Source of the DNA: Johnsonella sp.
GTDB taxonomy: Bacteria > Bacillota > Clostridia > Lachnospirales > Lachnospiraceae
Length of the DNA: 64,000 nucleotides
Reading direction: 5' to 3'
Assembly (NCBI GenBank): GCA_030529445.1
Contig: JAUMWW010000005.1
Span: 1-64,000, forward strand
Below are positions 42,165 through 49,516 of this stretch, piece by piece (position 1 is the first letter of the stretch; every line of letters begins with the position of its first letter). A program made the position numbers and the translations under genes. Under the pieces are notes generated by a model. That model saw nothing but the letters and a program-made list of their open reading frames with translations, did not search any database and was not told where the DNA came from.

Positions 42165-43946
42165 ATGATAGAATCCTTATATATTTTAATGATTACTGCG
42201 GCTGCCTGCAGCGTGCTCGGTGTCTTTCTGGTGCTGAGAGGTCTGTCCATGGTTTCGGATGCGATTTCCCATTCCGTGCTTTTGGGCATCGTTTTGGCAT
42301 TTTTCGTGGTAAAGGATATCGACAGCGTCTGGCTTTTGATCGGAGCGGCGATATTCGGCGTATTGACGACGCTGGCGATAGAGCTGCTCATTAAGAGCCG
42401 GAGAGTGAGCGAGGATTCTGCGGTAGGACTTGTTTTTCCGCTTTTTTTCTCGATTGCGGTCATCCTGATTACAAAATATGCCAGAAATGTGCATTTGGAT
42501 ACCGAGATTGTATTGACGGGAGAAGTCATACTGGCTCCCTTCAACAGAGTGGATTTTTTCGGCTTCAGTCTTCCCAGAGCAATGGTACAGATGGGAATCG
42601 TTTTTTGCATTAATATGATTTTTATCGTTCTGAGTTTTACCAGAATGAAGCTGAGCACATTTGATCCCGTTTTTGCAACGGTAGCCGGAGTCGGCTCGGT
42701 TCTTCTATATTATGTATTTATGGGGCTGGTTTCCCTGACTGCGGTGGCGGCATTTGAATCCGTGGGCGCCATACTCGCAATTTCTTTTTTTATCGCACCT
42801 GCGGCAAGCGCATATCTTTTGACGAAAGATTTAAAAACAACGCTTGCATTGGCGATAGGCTATGCTATAATCAATAGCTATCTGGGATATGTATTCGCGA
42901 TAAAGCATAATCTCTCGATGTCGGGAATGTGTGCGGCGGTCTCGGGAATAACTTTTTTTATCACCGTGGTTCTATGCAAGGGCGGCTTGGTATCAAAGGC
43001 AATAGAAAGAATTAAGAGTAAATACAGATTCAATACCGAACTTTTGCTTCTGCATATAGGAACCCATAAGAAAGATTCCAATATGCTGGGCGAACTCGGT
43101 TTTGAAAGCATAAGGAAGCATGTCAACTGGAGCGAGGCAAAGCTGAAATATCATATCAAGGCTTTGATCGATAAGGGATATGTGTATAAGGCGAGTGAAC
43201 GGGGAGTATATCTTCTTACCGAAAGCGGCTATAAGCAAAGAGAGAGTATCAAGAAACAGTATGGCCTTTTAGTGAGAGAGGAAGAAATGGCAAAGATAGA
43301 TACCAGCAGAGACGATTATATCAGTGCAATTTATCAATGTATGGAAGCGGAGGGATATGCAACGAATAAGCAGATCTCCGATAAGCTTGGAATCAAGGCG
43401 GCATCCGTAAGCGAGATGATCAGGAAGCTTGTGGATGCGGAGGATGTTTATCTGGACAATAAGCTCATCTATCTCACGAAGAACGGCATGAGCAGGGCGA
43501 AGCAGATACTGACCAAGCACAGACTCTGGGAAATCTTTCTGGTGAAGTATCTCGGCTATAATTGGCAGAACGTGCATGAGGATGCGAAGACCTTGGAGCA
43601 TGTAACCTCCGACAGGCTTAAGGACAGGCTGAATGATTTTCTGGAGAAGCCGATGCATTGCCCGCATGGCAATGAGGTATTCGATAATCATCCCAAGAGG
43701 GATCAGGTGAAAAATCTTTCGGCGCTCAAGCCCGGAGAGAGCGGGACGATTCATAAGGTTTTTGATGATCATAAGCTCCTGGAATATATGGAGGAAAAAG
43801 ACCTCGCGCTTGATGACAGGCTTCTTGTCAAGGAAATAGACAGCTTTGACAACTCGGTGCTCGTGGTAAAAGAGGGCAGGGAGATTTATATTGCCGGAAG
43901 GGCTGCGGATAAAATGATGATGCTGCTTGAAAAAAACAAGAATTAG
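42165..43946 (+). CDS. Metal ABC permease fused to DtxR-family metal-dependent repressor
   Basis: 593 residues in one frame. Residues 1 to about 275 are a TroD-type permease (VLRGLSMVSDAISHSVLLGI; late ESVGAILAISFFIAPAA). About 285-365 is an extra winged helix (LKYHIKALIDKGYVYKASERG). Residues about 375-593 are a complete DtxR protein: DNA-binding domain (IYQCMEAEGYATNKQISDKLG), metal/dimer domain (KHRLWEIFL; VHEDAKTLEHVTSDRL; PMHCPHGN) and FeoA-like domain. By eye, DtxR ligands H79, E83, H98, E105 and H106 are kept, M10 is Asp (as in MntR) and C102 is Lys. An internal ATG at 43287 (M375) follows AGAGAGGAAG and could give a free 219-residue repressor. Confidence 0.9.
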   Translation: MIESLYILMITAAACSVLGVFLVLRGLSMVSDAISHSVLLGIVLAFFVVKDIDSVWLLIGAAIFGVLTTLAIELLIKSRRVSEDSAVGLVFPLFFSIAVILITKYARNVHLDTEIVLTGEVILAPFNRVDFFGFSLPRAMVQMGIVFCINMIFIVLSFTRMKLSTFDPVFATVAGVGSVLLYYVFMGLVSLTAVAAFESVGAILAISFFIAPAASAYLLTKDLKTTLALAIGYAIINSYLGYVFAIKHNLSMSGMCAAVSGITFFITVVLCKGGLVSKAIERIKSKYRFNTELLLLHIGTHKKDSNMLGELGFESIRKHVNWSEAKLKYHIKALIDKGYVYKASERGVYLLTESGYKQRESIKKQYGLLVREEEMAKIDTSRDDYISAIYQCMEAEGYATNKQISDKLGIKAASVSEMIRKLVDAEDVYLDNKLIYLTKNGMSRAKQILTKHRLWEIFLVKYLGYNWQNVHEDAKTLEHVTSDRLKDRLNDFLEKPMHCPHGNEVFDNHPKRDQVKNLSALKPGESGTIHKVFDDHKLLEYMEEKDLALDDRLLVKEIDSFDNSVLVVKEGREIYIAGRAADKMMMLLEKNKN

Positions 43947-43957
43947 CGATAAACCAT

Positions 43958-43986
43958 TTGACAAAAACAAGGCTGTATGGTATTAT
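43958..43986 (+). promoter_or_regulatory. Promoter of tRNA-Thr
   Basis: Consensus TTGACA (43958-43963), 17 bases, TATTAT (43981-43986), 13 bases before the tRNA. Confidence 0.8.
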
Positions 43987-43999
43987 CATATGGCTTTAA

Positions 44000-44072
44000 G
44001 CTGATGTGGCACAGTCGGTAGCGCACCTCATTGGTAGTGAGGAGGTCACGGGTTCGATTCCCGTCATCAGCT
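44000..44072 (+). tRNA. tRNA-Thr(GGT)
   Basis: Acceptor GCTGATG/CATCAGC with discriminator T, D-arm GGCACAGTCGGTAGCGC-type, anticodon stem CCTCA/TGAGG with loop TTGGTAG (anticodon GGT), T-arm CGGGTTCGATTCCCG. CCA is not encoded. An AT-rich accessory patch begins just downstream. Confidence 0.95.
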
Positions 44073-44075
44073 TTC

Positions 44076-44105
44076 AAAAACCCTTGAAAATTCAAGGGTT
44101 TTTTT
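44076..44105 (+). terminator. Terminator of tRNA-Thr
   Basis: AAAAACCCTTGAA pairs with TTCAAGGGTTTTT around two bases and continues into a T-run. Confidence 0.9.
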
Positions 44106-44142
44106 GTATATAGCCCCTCGGATAGTCCGGGGGGCTATATAC
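44106..44142 (+). repeat. 37-base near-perfect palindrome beside the tRNA-Thr terminator
   Basis: A 17-bp stem (44106-44122 with 44126-44142; one G-T pair) closes a TAG triloop. GTATATAGCCCC begins it and GGGGCTATATAC ends it. No T-run follows on either strand, so it is not an ordinary terminator. The rest of 44143-44339 holds no gene that I can support. Confidence 0.7.
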
Positions 44143-44339
44143 ATATGAGCTTTCAGTACTCTATCCTTTTTTGATTTCTGCTAAATCCTTATGGAATACC
44201 GATGATGGAAAGAGCAGTTTATAAGTTTATTGCATTGAAAATGTGGAATGAGCTATCATAAAGAGATTGGATATTTTCAAAGAACAAAGGATATAAAATT
44301 TGCATTCGAACGAAAGAAAAATAGAGTTTTAGAAATCAA

Positions 44340-44438
44340 TTGGGGAACAAAAAAGACAAAATAAATAATATTTGTCCCCTACAAAGCGTTGAGCACTGGG
44401 GAATAAAATGGTATAATTTTATCGAAAATGTTCCCCAA
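44340..44438 (+). repeat. Paired inverted repeats flanking the fic promoter (putative operators)
   Basis: TTGGGGAACA (44340-44349) and TGTTCCCCAA (44429-44438) are perfect inverted copies. Two inner half-sites, TCCCC at 44375-44379 and GGGGA at 44398-44402, lie between. The second inner site is in the promoter spacer and the right outer site is just downstream of the -10. This is the layout of a looped or multi-site repressor. Confidence 0.6.
44389..44417 (+). promoter_or_regulatory. Promoter of the fic gene
   Basis: TTGAGC (44389-44394), 17 bases, TATAAT (44412-44417), 35 bases before the start codon. Confidence 0.7.
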
Positions 44439-44451
44439 AGGAGTAAAAATA

Positions 44452-45390
44452 ATGACTATAAAATATAACGAAATACAAGAATTACTCAGAAGTCGTGCTG
44501 ATCTCCATGCCAGATTGAATTTGATGCCCTACGAGGGCAGCCCTGAAATTAAAGAACGTGGCGATGGGAAATATTTATATGTTAGAAAACGTGCAGCGGG
44601 TAAATTGACATCAACATATGTAGGAATATATAGCGAAGAACTCTATAACTTACTACTCCGCAATGCCGGAGAAATACGAGAAATAAGGAAAGAGCTTAGA
44701 CATATAGAAAAGAAACTGGCTGATGCGGGATACTCGGAAGATCAACTATCTGTTGATGTTATGAATAATATATCCTTTGCAAGAGCAAATATGAAGGTGA
44801 ATATTTATGATCAGGCTGTATTGGAGGGGGTGGCTACATCTTTTCCGCAAACGGAAGAAATCATAGATAATGGAAAAGTTTTCGGTATGACAGCAACGGA
44901 TGTACAGAAAATTTTAAATTTGAAACATGCATGGGAGTTTATTTTGGATAAGGATGTAATAGCAAGCAAATCAGACTATTACATGCTGAGCCATATTGCA
45001 AGGCTTGTTAATGAAGGATTTTTTTCAGAAGGCGGTCGTATTCGAGGTGTTCCTGTAACGATCGGAGGCTCCTCCTATATACCGCCCTTACCGAATGAAG
45101 GTGATATTAAAGACAAAATACGAGAGCTTACGGAAGAAAACGGTGATGCAATTGATGTTGCAATCAAGCTATGTCTTTATTGTATGAAGACTCAAATTTT
45201 CCTTGACGGTAATAAGAGGGCATCTGTCATTTTTGCTAATCATTACTTAATATCTCATGGAGGAGGCTTTTTGGTTATTCCTGAAAAAGAAGTGTCGGAA
45301 TTCAAAAGTTTACTTGTACGGTATTATGAAGGAGAGAATATATCTATAATTTCTAATTTTATGAAAAAGAATTGTTGGAAAAAGATGTAA
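44452..45390 (+). CDS. Fic-domain protein lacking the catalytic histidine
   Basis: 312 residues from ATG 44452, 8 bases after AAAGGAG; an in-frame ATG at 44428 lies inside the operator. The N-terminal part includes an inhibitory-helix-like segment (VATSFPQTEEIIDNGKV). The Fic core runs from about 150 to 312. The canonical HxFxDGN(G/K)R loop reads QIFLDGNKR: Q248 replaces the His, while F250, D252, N254, K255 and R256 remain. Standard Fic proteins use the His to transfer AMP to target hydroxyls, so this copy either lacks that activity or uses another mechanism. Base composition is more AT-rich than flanking genes, suggesting transfer. No separate antitoxin gene is visible. Confidence 0.85.
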   Translation: MTIKYNEIQELLRSRADLHARLNLMPYEGSPEIKERGDGKYLYVRKRAAGKLTSTYVGIYSEELYNLLLRNAGEIREIRKELRHIEKKLADAGYSEDQLSVDVMNNISFARANMKVNIYDQAVLEGVATSFPQTEEIIDNGKVFGMTATDVQKILNLKHAWEFILDKDVIASKSDYYMLSHIARLVNEGFFSEGGRIRGVPVTIGGSSYIPPLPNEGDIKDKIRELTEENGDAIDVAIKLCLYCMKTQIFLDGNKRASVIFANHYLISHGGGFLVIPEKEVSEFKSLLVRYYEGENISIISNFMKKNCWKKM

Positions 45391-45638
45391 CTATAGAAAG
45401 TATTATCGGGGAATTTAATTTGTATTTAGCATGAAGCGACTTTATAAAATTAATAAAGCCGTATTGCATAAAATATGGGAAGGCAGATTCGGGAGTGATT
45501 GATACAGTTATTTGTTAAGGCTTGTCTTGAAAAGGGGATCATCAAGTATGGGAGCAGATGTCGAAGGGAAGGAGGACGGATACAAAAATGATGCTTGATG
45601 ATATGCATAAGAATAAAATAGAATGATATAATCAATTA
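45391..45638 (+). other. AT-rich spacer with broken coding traces
   Basis: One frame reads KRLYKINKAVLHKIWEGRFG then stops at about 45501, and a second piece (SYLLRLVLKRGSSSMGADVE) continues to a stop near 45597. Both look like decayed coding sequence of unknown origin. An extended -10 TGATATAAT (45624-45632) ends the spacer. Confidence 0.3.
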
Positions 45639-46406
45639 GTGGATGATCTTCTTTCCTTTGATTTGTCTGCGACTAATCAGGGAAAGAAGATTAAGTTAGA
45701 TGGTGAAACCCTTGGAAAAGAGATGAAAGAAGTTAATCTTTGGAATTATTGGCATAGAAGAAAATATTCGGTGAGAGAAATCAGAAATTATCAGAATAAA
45801 CTGAAGCCGAAAAACAGAAATAGAGGTTTAACAATGATAGACTTAAAAATATTATTAGAGAATTATAGTGATTTCGATAACGAATCAAAATTTGCGAGTA
45901 TATCTGATGATATCTGGCAGTTAGGCTCACTTGAAGAAATCAAAAAAGAAGTTAGCTCGGAAGCTTTTATTTTTCATATAGCTGTAAATCTGATAGGCAA
46001 CTGGAAATGTGATGGTTGGGATTATATTTTTGCGGAATGTTATTCAATGTTGCCTTATGTATCAGGGACATTAGATGGATTAGGATTGATAGAATTAAAG
46101 AATCAATTCAATAATACTGTTTTCTGGTTAAAGGAATATTTTGCGAATGCAGGAATTAATTATCTTAATTTTGAAAAGGAATTAGATGAAAAAAATCACT
46201 ATAATGCAATGAATTTTTTAACTAATCCCAGATTTAAAGTTGAAGACGAAAAATTAAATTATATTAGTATGGATAATAGAAAACTGGTAAGCAAAAAGTA
46301 TAAGGCTGAAATAGAAAAATTGGATAATATTTCGCAAAAACTCTGGGGATATGATTCAGAAGAAGATGGTTGGAAACATGTTTTGGATTATATTAGGAAA
46401 ATCTAA
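45639..46406 (+). CDS. Unknown AT-rich accessory protein, possibly composite
   Basis: The open frame begins at GTG 45639 with no ribosome site (255 residues). A second in-frame start, ATG 45834 (M66, MIDLKILLENYSDFDNESKF), has AGAGG upstream and would give a 190-residue protein. The C-terminal part (FIFHIAVNLIGNWKCDGWD; CYSMLPYVSGTLDGLGLIELK) looks globular and resembles immunity-type or DUF families, but none was recognised. The first 65 residues (GKKIKLDGETLGKEMKEVN; LWNYWHRRKYS) have a different feel and may be the fused rest of another gene. It follows the Fic gene in the accessory patch. Confidence 0.6.
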   Translation: MDDLLSFDLSATNQGKKIKLDGETLGKEMKEVNLWNYWHRRKYSVREIRNYQNKLKPKNRNRGLTMIDLKILLENYSDFDNESKFASISDDIWQLGSLEEIKKEVSSEAFIFHIAVNLIGNWKCDGWDYIFAECYSMLPYVSGTLDGLGLIELKNQFNNTVFWLKEYFANAGINYLNFEKELDEKNHYNAMNFLTNPRFKVEDEKLNYISMDNRKLVSKKYKAEIEKLDNISQKLWGYDSEEDGWKHVLDYIRKI

Positions 46407-46469
46407 GCAAATTTAATATATTCAAAATATCAATAGCAAAACAAATGAGAAGTTGGAGGGATTTTTTTA

Positions 46470-46799
46470 ATGGCAACCTTTGATGATTTCATGAAATTGG
46501 ATATTCGGGTCGGAACTATTACGGATGCACAAATATTTAAAAAGGCAAAAAAACCAGCATATCAGCTTCAAATTGATTTCGGCAAAGAGATTGGGGTAAA
46601 GAAATCATCTGCGCAGATCACTGATTTCTATAAGCTGGAGGAGTTGATTGGTAAACAAGTGCTAGCAGTTATCAACTTTCCGCCAATGCAGATTGCCGAT
46701 TTTATGTCCGAGGTTCTCGTGCTTGGGACATATAGTGATGGTGGAGTAGTGCTGATTACTCCAGATAAACCTGTAATGAACGGAGACAAACTCGGTTGA
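46470..46799 (+). CDS. csaA: tRNA-binding protein CsaA
   Basis: 109 residues, a single EMAP/OB-fold tRNA-binding domain: FMKLDIRVGTITDAQIFKKAKKPAYQLQIDFG, then IGKQVLAVINFPPMQIADFMSEVLVLG. Size and motifs match CsaA, which binds tRNA and has been linked to chaperone-like help in export. GTTGGAGG precedes the ATG. Codon use is AT-rich like its neighbours in the patch, but this is a housekeeping-type gene. Confidence 0.92.
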   Translation: MATFDDFMKLDIRVGTITDAQIFKKAKKPAYQLQIDFGKEIGVKKSSAQITDFYKLEELIGKQVLAVINFPPMQIADFMSEVLVLGTYSDGGVVLITPDKPVMNGDKLG

Positions 46800-46924
46800 T
46801 AAATCCCTATTTGGCGAATCGTATATGAATTTGTATGATGTATTATAGTGAGTACGTTTTCAGTACAAAAAAGCGCTAAAAGCAGATTCAAAAGGGAGGT
46901 GTTGAATTTAAGCAAATTATTTAG

Positions 46925-46956
46925 AAAGCCTTCCATCATTTTGGTGGGAGGCTTTT
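46925..46956 (+). terminator. Terminator downstream of csaA
   Basis: AAAGCCTTCCATC pairs with GGTGGGAGGCTTT (two wobble pairs) around an ATTTT loop, then a short T-run. Confidence 0.65.
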
Positions 46957-47001
46957 GTGGAAGCCGTGAGTTGTAAATAAGAATTTCAGGAGGTAAAGAG
47001 G

Positions 47002-47358
47002 ATGAAAAAAAACATTTCCATCATTTTGATCGCTTTATTGATGTGTTCAATAATAGCCTGTTCTTCTAAAAATAAAGCTGAAAACAAACTATCCATTGAA
47101 AAAGTTATTGAGCTTTCTCAAAAAGGAAGTCATTTATCATGGGAAGATTTTGAAAAATATGAGAGTAAAGAGGTGGGATCAGGCTTATATATTTTGGCAT
47201 ATGAAATCAATGATGAATACTATCTCATGATAGGAGGGCGTGATAAAGAGGAGGCACCGATATATGTCAGATTGGTGCATAATGAAAATAAAGATGATTT
47301 TATCGATATACGACAAGAGAATGTGGAGGAATTTATAAATAGTCATAATTCAAAATAG
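47002..47358 (+). CDS. Small lipoprotein of unknown function
   Basis: 118 residues. The signal peptide MKKNISIILIALLMCS ends in the lipobox IIAC with C20 lipidated. The soluble part (about 95 residues) is acidic and has YILAYEINDEYYLMIGGRD and YVRLVHNENKDDFI; no family was recognised. AGGAGGTAAAGAGG gives a clear start. It is AT-rich like the rest of the patch and ends 177 bases before the opp operon. Confidence 0.8.
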   Translation: MKKNISIILIALLMCSIIACSSKNKAENKLSIEKVIELSQKGSHLSWEDFEKYESKEVGSGLYILAYEINDEYYLMIGGRDKEEAPIYVRLVHNENKDDFIDIRQENVEEFINSHNSK

Positions 47359-47472
47359 AGAGAAAGAACTTTCCTTTGTGATTCAGCGCTAAACCCGAAA
47401 ATCTGCCCGTGTAAATTTTTTAATGATTTTATGCAAAAAAATTTATAAAATAACCAAAACTTGATAAAGGAC

Positions 47473-47501
47473 TTGAAAAAGCTTTCTTTCTTGTGTATAT
47501 T
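47473..47501 (+). promoter_or_regulatory. Promoter of the opp operon
   Basis: TTGAAA (47473-47478), 17 bases, TATATT (47496-47501), 35 bases before oppB. Confidence 0.65.
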
Positions 47502-47535
47502 TAAGCATATATCAATTTAAAGCGGAGAAGTCAAT

Positions 47536-48453
47536 ATGTCAAAATATATTATGAAGAGAGTGGTTTTATCCGTTCTTACCGCCTTCCTGGTTGCAACACT
47601 TACTTTTTTCGTAATGAATATGGTTCCCGGAGGACCGTTTCTTTCGGAAAAAGCCATCACGCCGCAGGCTCAGCAGGCGATGGAGGCAAAATACGGATTG
47701 GATAAGCCGCTGACCAAACAGTATACAACTTATTTGGGGGGATTGTTGAAGGGAGATTTAGGACCTTCTCTGAAAAAGAGGGGGCGGACGGTTGCGGATA
47801 TTATTAAGGCGAGGTTTCCCATATCCGCAAGGCTGGGAGGCATGGCAATTTTGGTTGCGATCCTGCTCGGAATCCCTCTCGGTGCGGTTGCCGCCTTCAA
47901 CCGGGGAAAGCTTGCGGACAATATCCTGATCGTATTTTCGACGGCGGGAATTGCGATTCCGAGTTTCCTTTCCTCTACCCTCTTGATGTATGTCTTATCG
48001 ACGAAGCTCAAGCTCCTGCCCTCGTTCGGCATCAATAATCCGGCGAGCTATATTATGCCGGTTGCGGCGCTTTCGCTTTATCCGACCTTTTACATCGCAA
48101 GACTTATGCGTTCTTCCATGCTGGATGTGATCGGTCAGGATTATATGAGGACCGCCAGAGCGAAAGGAGTATCGAATTTTAAGGCGATTTTCAAGCATGC
48201 TCTGCGCAATGCGATCCTTCCGGTCATTACCTATCTCGGTCCTCTGCTTGCGGGACTGATGACGGGAAGCTTTATCATAGAAAAGATTTTCAATATTCCG
48301 GGTCTCGGCGCGGAATTTGTCAGTGCGATTACTTCCAGGGATTACCCGATGATCATGGGGACGACGATCTTTTTGGCGACCTTCGTCATCATTATGAATA
48401 TGCTGGTGGATATTACTTATGCATTTGTAGATCCGAGAATCAAACTACATTAA
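47536..48453 (+). CDS. oppB: Oligopeptide ABC transporter, permease OppB
   Basis: 305 residues, six membrane helices. It opens with the family start MSKYIMKRVVLSVLTAFLVATLTFFVMNMVPGG-type helix (shown in part) and the VPGGPF motif. The permease docking loop reads DYMRTARAKGVSNFKAIFKHALRNAILP. It forms one half of the channel for peptides captured by OppA. AGCGGAGAAG precedes the ATG. oppC follows 10 bases on. Confidence 0.95.
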   Translation: MSKYIMKRVVLSVLTAFLVATLTFFVMNMVPGGPFLSEKAITPQAQQAMEAKYGLDKPLTKQYTTYLGGLLKGDLGPSLKKRGRTVADIIKARFPISARLGGMAILVAILLGIPLGAVAAFNRGKLADNILIVFSTAGIAIPSFLSSTLLMYVLSTKLKLLPSFGINNPASYIMPVAALSLYPTFYIARLMRSSMLDVIGQDYMRTARAKGVSNFKAIFKHALRNAILPVITYLGPLLAGLMTGSFIIEKIFNIPGLGAEFVSAITSRDYPMIMGTTIFLATFVIIMNMLVDITYAFVDPRIKLH

Positions 48454-48463
48454 GGAGCAGGCA

Positions 48464-49504
48464 ATGGAAAAGAATAAAATAAGCTTACAGATCGATGTCG
48501 ATGATTTTTTGCCTGCTTCCGCCGACGAGAAGGAATCTCTTCTGGTGATGAGAGAATCCGTCGGATTTTGGAAGGACGGCATAAGGAGATTTAAGAAGAA
48601 CAAGATCGCGATGTTTTCCTTTATCGTGGTTTTATTAATTATGTTTTTTTGCTTTATCGTTCCCGTTTTCTATCCTTACCGCTATGAGCAGCAGCTCAAG
48701 GGTTCGGAAAGATTGGCTCCGATGCAGTATTCCAAAGCGGAGCAAAAGAGAATGGCGGAGGGAGAGAGCATCTTCCCCCATATTTTGGGAACGGATCAGA
48801 ACGGGCGTGATTATGCGATCAGAATTCTGGTGGGCGGCAGAGTATCGATGACCGTCGGAATCATCGCTTCTCTCCTGATTCTTGCGATCGGTTCGGTTTA
48901 CGGAGCGGTGGCTGGATATTTCGGCGGCAGAGTGGATATGATCCTGATGAGGATCGTCGATATTATCTATACCGTGCCCGATGTGCTGATCATCATCCTG
49001 ATGGCACAGACCTTGAAGTTTCCGCTGGAGAAGCTTGCGGCGGTTGCGGGCTTCGGCTTTATACAAAAGCTCGGTCCGAATATGATCTCGATGTTTATGG
49101 TTTTTGCGCTTTTGTACTGGGTCGGCATGGCGAGAATCGTGCGCTCCCAGATCATGGTGCTTAAGCAAAACGAGTATATTACCGCAGCGAGGGCGCTCGG
49201 AGCAAAGAACGGAAGAATTATATTTAAGCATTTGATTACCAACTGCATCGGAACCCTGATCGTTACGACCACATTGCAGATTCCTTCCGCAATTTTTACG
49301 GAATCTTTCCTGAGCTTTCTGGGACTCGGGGTGCAGGCTCCCATGCCTTCACTCGGCTCTTTGGCTTCCGCGGCGCTCAACGGCTTTCAGACCTATCCGG
49401 AAAAGCTTTTTGCACCGGCGGTTCTGATTTTTATCATTATTCTGAGCTTTAATCTGCTCGGAGACGGGCTTAGGGATGCATTTGATCCGAAGCTGAAAAA
49501 TTAA
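48464..49504 (+). CDS. oppC: Oligopeptide ABC transporter, permease OppC
   Basis: 346 residues. A cytoplasmic N-terminal part of about 45 residues precedes the first helix (MFSFIVVLLIMFFCFIVPVFYP). The HILGTDQNGRDYAIRILVGGRVS motif is typical of OppC/DppC, and the docking loop is EYITAARALGAKNGRIIFKHLI. Six membrane helices in total. It is the second half of the peptide channel. TAAGGAGCAGG precedes the ATG. Confidence 0.95.
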   Translation: MEKNKISLQIDVDDFLPASADEKESLLVMRESVGFWKDGIRRFKKNKIAMFSFIVVLLIMFFCFIVPVFYPYRYEQQLKGSERLAPMQYSKAEQKRMAEGESIFPHILGTDQNGRDYAIRILVGGRVSMTVGIIASLLILAIGSVYGAVAGYFGGRVDMILMRIVDIIYTVPDVLIIILMAQTLKFPLEKLAAVAGFGFIQKLGPNMISMFMVFALLYWVGMARIVRSQIMVLKQNEYITAARALGAKNGRIIFKHLITNCIGTLIVTTTLQIPSAIFTESFLSFLGLGVQAPMPSLGSLASAALNGFQTYPEKLFAPAVLIFIIILSFNLLGDGLRDAFDPKLKN

Positions 49505-49516
49505 GGAGGAAGAAAT

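Noticed and set aside
44069-44155. AGCTTTCA repeated at the tRNA-Thr 3' end and at 44148-44155 as attachment-site remnants
   Set aside because: Eight bases are too short in AT-rich DNA, and no integrase is nearby. AGCTTTC also recurs at 47480, but by chance equally well.
46902-46976. 24-codon open frame from TTG with a strong GGGAGGTG in front (MNLSKLFRKPSII...)
   Set aside because: It runs through the csaA terminator hairpin and has no support beyond the ribosome-site match. It remains a faint possibility as a leader peptide.
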